From the NCBI GenBank assembly GCA_030617005.1, contig JAUWWH010000011.1, forward strand, positions 1 through 10,294: DNA of 10,294 nucleotides. The letters run 5' to 3'. Origin of the DNA: Candidatus Bathyarchaeota archaeon. GTDB taxonomy: Archaea > Thermoproteota > Bathyarchaeia > RBG-16-48-13 > GCA-020355125. Shown here one piece after another: positions 8,001-10,294 of the stretch. The position numbers were made by a program, and so were the translations under genes. The notes beneath the pieces are model-generated. The model was not told the DNA's origin. It made no database searches and saw nothing but the letters and a program-made list of their open reading frames with translations. Every line of letters begins with the position of its first letter. Positions within the stretch are counted from its first letter, which is position 1.

Positions 8001-8560
8001 AACAAGTAAAGTATAAACAACTTTCTCTTAAACGAAATCACCTTGAGAAAGAAAGAAAATCAATTGTTAACTTTATGCGAGATATTGAGCGACAGAAAAA
8101 AGAAGCCTTCATAACAGCTTTTAATAATATCAACGAAGCCTTTACAACTTATTTCTTTAAACTAACAGAAGGTGGAGAAGGATACCTTACTCTTCAGAAA
8201 CCTGAGAATTCTTTTTCAGGCGGTATAGATATATTTGTGCGATTTCCAGGAAAGACCACCAGGTTGATATCAGGGTCCAGTGGTGGAGAGAAATCTGTAG
8301 TAGCTGTTATCTTCATCTTCGCTATTCAACAACTATTCCCTGCACCATTCTACATTTTCGACGAAATAGATGCACACCTAGATCCATATAATTCAGAGAA
8401 ATTGGCAGACTTATTAAAGGAACAATCGATTAATTCACAATTCATATGTATAACCTTAAGAGACGTCTTCATGGATAGAGCCGATAAGCTCTATGGTGTC
8501 TATGTTCAAAATGGGATATCACACGTGATCTCACCTAGACTTATGGAGGCTTATCCATAA
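5012..8560 (+). CDS. smc: Chromosome segregation ATPase SMC
   Basis: This 1182-residue SMC dimerises and, with ScpA and ScpB, forms the ATP-driven ring that compacts and segregates chromosomes. The N-terminal ATPase half has GFKSFGPNK (11-19), Walker A GPNGSGKSN (33-41) and Q-loop Gln146 (IVQGTIT). Coiled coil runs about 170-520. The hinge is about 527-670, from GTIPGILGRIENL to ETGGGIISG. The returning coil spans about 675-1030. The C-terminal half holds signature SSGGEKS (1089-1095), Walker B FYIFDEIDAHLD with Asp1117 and Glu1118, and ITLRD near the end. Length is typical. The signature has Ser1089 where Leu is usual. ATG 5012 and ATG 5015 are adjacent; GTGA at 5005-5008 is 3 and 6 bases upstream, so 5015 may be the true start. 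The stop is 2 bases before scpA. Identity is essentially certain. Confidence 0.98.
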   Translation: MMFIKQIEMRGFKSFGPNKVLIKLGKGLTVISGPNGSGKSNIFDAVCFVLGDLSARSLRAAKMAEVIFDGIPNVSTPSKVAYVKIWFDNSDRRLPIDRNTVTISRRVIRTGISEYFLNRKHISRSRLIDILSIADISASGYNMIVQGTITRLADVTPEERRKVIEKLVGLSEYDLKKAEARVQLRNAGTNLRIASIRIGDVESRLERLEEERNEALRHNFIEKEIKKRQAILNADRISKLEHEKTIHKVDLNRYTLEIDFLKKQGHQMQNNIETIELARRKFDDEISDKGRKELVAIQKTIGDLMAKIASLKMEIKLGKTSLKRLSKIKEDRLKYYVSLNKKLKETGQILITLRTKRKTSKLILNEKTANSTLFSKKLANTKHNLEDNSKKIRIIDSELDKLRRTILTSTINLKGISVRQKIISENLQSLKERRKKFELTQNNLQHNLKELQKLLKEERESTSTTSDLVKKNLSKKTNLTTKMNQAEKTLMVARKAIIEFDAQKNLVDVLSSEASALQRIEELGEDGTIPGILGRIENLITVNSKYERAIDAASAGWLKAIIVEDVNTVLKCVESLRKMRIGMIKLIPLKAVKDITSISPPKIEGVISSASNLIKCNKKYKAAVNFIFGDTIVTSREQSAFLISRAGYRTVDLKGNLYETGGGIISGYYRDPIDLSTLLPSNTAIRNLSDSVKSLEKTLTNRRDYINLITNNISKINERKTRRSEIINILKRDLQVIQQNIQRVKQNISTINKRIRNLNMDFNTENEQRFKLQFQKSHYRNRYKELISTKKTLKPELITSTIAEYEIYQKELNKEINSVTGQLVKINSEISSLENSLNTILKPEYNNIKIDIRPLNKQISTLGEKINNAQLILDESSKKISNLKNSKETLSITLSLTKDQRREFEAQLDKFNEQLRTINKKNNALTIKTHGLELEIQNKEFQTEHFVEELHNSSFENLIHIPRKKMKEVHITLDLMNFELERIGSVNQLALTQYNEQQVKYKQLSLKRNHLEKERKSIVNFMRDIERQKKEAFITAFNNINEAFTTYFFKLTEGGEGYLTLQKPENSFSGGIDIFVRFPGKTTRLISGSSGGEKSVVAVIFIFAIQQLFPAPFYIFDEIDAHLDPYNSEKLADLLKEQSINSQFICITLRDVFMDRADKLYGVYVQNGISHVISPRLMEAYP
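8545..8549 (+). promoter_or_regulatory. Ribosome binding site of scpA inside the smc tail
   Basis: GGAGG lies within the last codons of smc, 13 bases before the scpA ATG. It is the only strong Shine-Dalgarno match near that start and supports ATG 8563 and translation coupled to smc. The spacing is on the long side. Confidence 0.5.
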
Positions 8561-8562
8561 TA

Positions 8563-9255
8563 ATGTCTAAAACCACTACTGACGTTAAATCTAAAAAACC
8601 CTTTTGGCTTAGACCACCATGGATTGTTCTATTTGATCTGATAAAACTACATCAGATAAAACCGTGGAATATCGACTTATCTTTCCTCTTATCCACTCTT
8701 TTAGGGGAGATGGAAAAGGAAGGATCCATAAATTTTACAGCATCTGGAATCGCCCTTCTTTCATCCGCAACACTTTTTAGAATGAAATCTGAACTTATTT
8801 TAAAACTCCAAGAGCCACCTACACATCCTCAAGAAAAAACGTCAATGGAATTTCTTCCTTCATTAAAACTACCCTATAGATTTGATTATACCTCAACAAC
8901 AATTGATCACCTCATTAAAGTCCTTGAAGAATCACTTATAACAGAAACTTTTATTGAAACACAACCTAAGCAGATACCTATCACGCCTGCTCCTCCTACA
9001 TTTAAAGAATTTGATCAGTTCATGATAGATATCGAAAATAAAATTGAAGAAATGTATCAAAGAATTTCCCAACTTTTGAAAGAAACAAATATCATTCCAT
9101 TATCTAAACTTACGAAAGGGTTCAATAGACTCGAAGGCATTAGGATTTTTTCATTAATACTATTCATTGCTTGTAGAGATCAAATACGACTCTGGCAAGA
9201 AGAAGATCTTGCTGAGATTTTTATTAGTTTCCCTGAAGAGAGGAAAAACATTTGA
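8563..9255 (+). CDS. scpA: Segregation and condensation protein A, kleisin ScpA
   Basis: This 230-residue kleisin bridges the two SMC head domains and recruits ScpB. The N-terminal helical domain is recognisable from PPWIVLFDLIKLHQIKPWNI (18-37), the usual ScpA opening in which the second helix binds the SMC neck. LLSSATLFRMKSELI (65-79) follows, matching the family's membrane-like but soluble helix. A poorly conserved, proline-containing linker covers about 84-148. The C-terminal winged helix that docks on the SMC cap is GFNRLEGIRIFSLILFIACR (186-205) followed by WQEEDLAEIFI. Archaeal ScpAs are usually of this size. The gene starts 2 bases after the smc stop and ends inside the scpB start, so all three are surely cotranscribed. 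Lack of catalytic motifs is normal for a kleisin. Confidence 0.95.
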   Translation: MSKTTTDVKSKKPFWLRPPWIVLFDLIKLHQIKPWNIDLSFLLSTLLGEMEKEGSINFTASGIALLSSATLFRMKSELILKLQEPPTHPQEKTSMEFLPSLKLPYRFDYTSTTIDHLIKVLEESLITETFIETQPKQIPITPAPPTFKEFDQFMIDIENKIEEMYQRISQLLKETNIIPLSKLTKGFNRLEGIRIFSLILFIACRDQIRLWQEEDLAEIFISFPEERKNI

Positions 9256-9833
9256 CTCCAAAACAGAGTATAACCAAGGTTTTTTCGAAACAAAAACATA
9301 AGGATGAATTGGCTAAGTTAGAAGCCGCATTATATGTAGCTGGGAGGCCATTAAACATTAAAATTCTAGGTTCCATTATAGGAACCAGATCTAAGAGAAA
9401 AGTCAGAGTTCTTGTTGATCTATTACTCACCAGCTATCAAAAGAGGGATCTTGCTTTAGAATTACGTGAACTAAAAGGGGAAAGATTCGTTCTTCAACTT
9501 AAACCACAATATGTTCCTTACGTGAAGCGCCTCGCAATACGTCCTCTGTTATCGAAGGGTCCTCTAAAAACCTTAGCTTACATCGCATATCGTCAACCTG
9601 TAATGCAGACAAAAGTCATCTCAGTTCGCGGTTCACACGCTTACAATCACCTAAAAGAATTAAAAACTTTGAATTTAATTACAACTGAAACTTTTGGTCG
9701 TACAAAAATTATCAAGACAACAGGTGCTTTTGCCGATTATTTTAATTTAAGCCATGATCTTCGTTCGTTGAAACGACAATTAAAATCCTCTTTCAATGTT
9801 CACGATAAATTAGATGAAAGTATAAAAAATTGA
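9252..9833 (+). CDS. scpB: Segregation and condensation protein B, kite protein ScpB
   Basis: This 193-residue protein should dimerise and bind the central linker of ScpA in the SMC complex. It has two winged-helix domains: the first about 18-92, with LEAALYVAGRPLNIKILG (23-40), and the second about 100-165, with LAYIAYRQPVMQ (108-119) and RGSHAYNHLKEL (126-137), both hallmark ScpB segments. A basic, low-complexity tail of about 25 residues follows. The start is TTG 9252, overlapping the scpA stop as TTGA. GAGAGG at 9238-9243 is 8 bases upstream and supports it; the first in-frame ATG would cut into the second domain. The overlap implies coupled synthesis with ScpA, as expected for partners of a fixed complex. 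Length matches archaeal ScpB. Confidence 0.95.
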   Translation: MTPKQSITKVFSKQKHKDELAKLEAALYVAGRPLNIKILGSIIGTRSKRKVRVLVDLLLTSYQKRDLALELRELKGERFVLQLKPQYVPYVKRLAIRPLLSKGPLKTLAYIAYRQPVMQTKVISVRGSHAYNHLKELKTLNLITTETFGRTKIIKTTGAFADYFNLSHDLRSLKRQLKSSFNVHDKLDESIKN

Positions 9834-9898
9834 AAATGAAATATAACACATCCAGCTTTTATCCTTCTAACTCCTTATGATGCTTATTAATATAATTG

Positions 9899-9927
9899 AA
9901 TGATTTACTAAAACAAAAATCATTTTT
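9899..9927 (+). terminator. Hairpin with T-run downstream of scpB
   Basis: AATGATTT (9899-9906) and AAATCATT (9917-9924) are perfect reverse complements with a 10-base loop, and the right arm runs directly into TTT, giving five consecutive T at 9923-9927. It lies 66 bases past the scpB stop and before the next promoter. The stem is AT-only except for one pair, so it would be weak; the T-run alone may be what matters in an archaeon. Confidence 0.35.
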
Positions 9928-9946
9928 CATGTAATTTAATCTATAG

Positions 9947-9954
9947 CTTTATAG
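9947..9954 (+). promoter_or_regulatory. TATA-like box of the cyclase-family gene
   Basis: CTTTATAG lies in an AT-rich stretch about 49 bases before the proposed start. Initiation about 25 bases on would fall near 9977, leaving a short leader with the ribosome site at 9983-9989. A second box, TGTATATAG at 9958-9966, would place initiation on top of the ribosome site and is less likely. Confidence 0.35.
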
Positions 9955-9982
9955 ATTTGTATATAGCGTGTCAATTTCTATC

Positions 9983-9989
9983 GAGGTGA
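9983..9989 (+). promoter_or_regulatory. Shine-Dalgarno GAGGTGA that sets a CTG start
   Basis: GAGGTGA matches the archaeal 16S rRNA tail complement over seven bases and ends 6 bases before CTG 9996, an ideal spacing. No ATG, GTG or TTG occurs in the downstream cyclase frame until ATG 10107, which lies inside the conserved domain. The site therefore picks out CTG as the start codon. Confidence 0.6.
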
Positions 9990-9995
9990 ACCAAA

Positions 9996-10294
9996 CTGAA
10001 TCTAACTAAATACGAAAGAAATGGAAGCGTACGCTCCATTCAATCCTTATTCAATACTATTACCCAATGTAAGATTTATGATCTGGAGCAAGAACGATTT
10101 TATGGCATGCCAACACATCCCTCACACAAACCTGGATACTTCTATATTCTGTACAGACAACATCGAAGTACCTATAATCCGCAGAAGCATGGTCTACGTA
10201 GCAGTGCTTCAGGAATGATCGTTTCTATGGAACATGCTGGAACACACATAGATGCACTCTGCCACCAAGCTTTTGATATGAAGTTACATGACAA
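9996..10294 (+). CDS. Cyclase family metal-dependent hydrolase (kynurenine formamidase-like), partial at right edge
   Basis: The first 99 residues of a PF04199-type cyclase/formamidase are present. These enzymes use a metal bound by histidines and aspartate to hydrolyse amides or lactones; the substrate here is unknown. Visible are KIYDLEQERFYGMPTHPSHK (about 28-47), YILYRQH, RSSASGMIVSMEHAGTH and the metal motif HAGTHIDALCH (80-90). That motif has DALCH where many members have DxPxH, placing it in the subgroup that continues with HQA. The frame is closed by TGA 9987-9989 and contains no ATG, GTG or TTG before residue 38, Met of GMP, so CTG 9996 behind GAGGTGA is the best start. A longer open frame in another phase (10021-10218) is a shadow. 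The gene continues beyond the window. Confidence 0.85.
   Translation, partial: MNLTKYERNGSVRSIQSLFNTITQCKIYDLEQERFYGMPTHPSHKPGYFYILYRQHRSTYNPQKHGLRSSASGMIVSMEHAGTHIDALCHQAFDMKLHD

Noticed and set aside
10021..10218. 65-codon ATG frame at the right end
   Set aside because: Its product resembles nothing, while the overlapping +2-shifted frame encodes a clear cyclase-family domain with the HxGTHxD metal motif through the same bases.

Overview
The window looks like chromosomal DNA of an AT-rich archaeon (about one third GC by eye). The evidence is a Sulfolobus LacS-type family 1 glycosidase, an archaeal-type cis-prenyltransferase, an SMC with a DAHLD Walker B/D-loop next to archaeal-style ScpA and ScpB, TATA-like promoter boxes, and Shine-Dalgarno-led genes that often start with TTG. 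The sequence does not fix the lineage. I see no transposase, phage gene, CRISPR array, rRNA or tRNA.

Layout. Positions 1-1671 hold a forward, tightly overlapping operon: the tail of an unrecognised protein (1-89), a family 2 purine/methylthiopurine nucleoside phosphorylase (86-865) and a polyprenyl diphosphate synthase, uppS (862-1671). The gap at 1672-1992 carries a T-rich stop signal, a short reverse-strand coding-like frame and the promoter of a GH1 beta-glycosidase (1993-3504). A proline-dipeptidase-like M24 peptidase (3566-4630, reverse strand) converges on the glycosidase. The 381-base gap at 4631-5011 contains the peptidase promoter and, on the other side, the promoter region of the condensin operon.

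That operon, smc-scpA-scpB (5012-9833), encodes the complete prokaryotic SMC-kleisin-kite complex for chromosome compaction and segregation. Spacing is tight: 2 bases between smc and scpA, and a 4-base TTGA overlap between scpA and scpB. After a weak hairpin/T-run, a cyclase-family metal hydrolase begins with an apparent CTG start at 9996 and runs off the right edge.

How the genes fit together. The first operon links methionine-salvage or purine nucleoside phosphorolysis with lipid-carrier synthesis for glycosylation; this looks like shared housekeeping expression rather than one pathway. The glycosidase and dipeptidase are cytoplasmic catabolic enzymes with their own promoters. The SMC operon is a self-contained unit. 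I found no convincing new biological system. The more notable points are the non-ATG, coupled starts (two TTGA junctions and one CTG), the predicted 6-oxopurine specificity of the phosphorylase, an inverted repeat upstream of smc, and a short coding-like reverse frame at 1712-1852.
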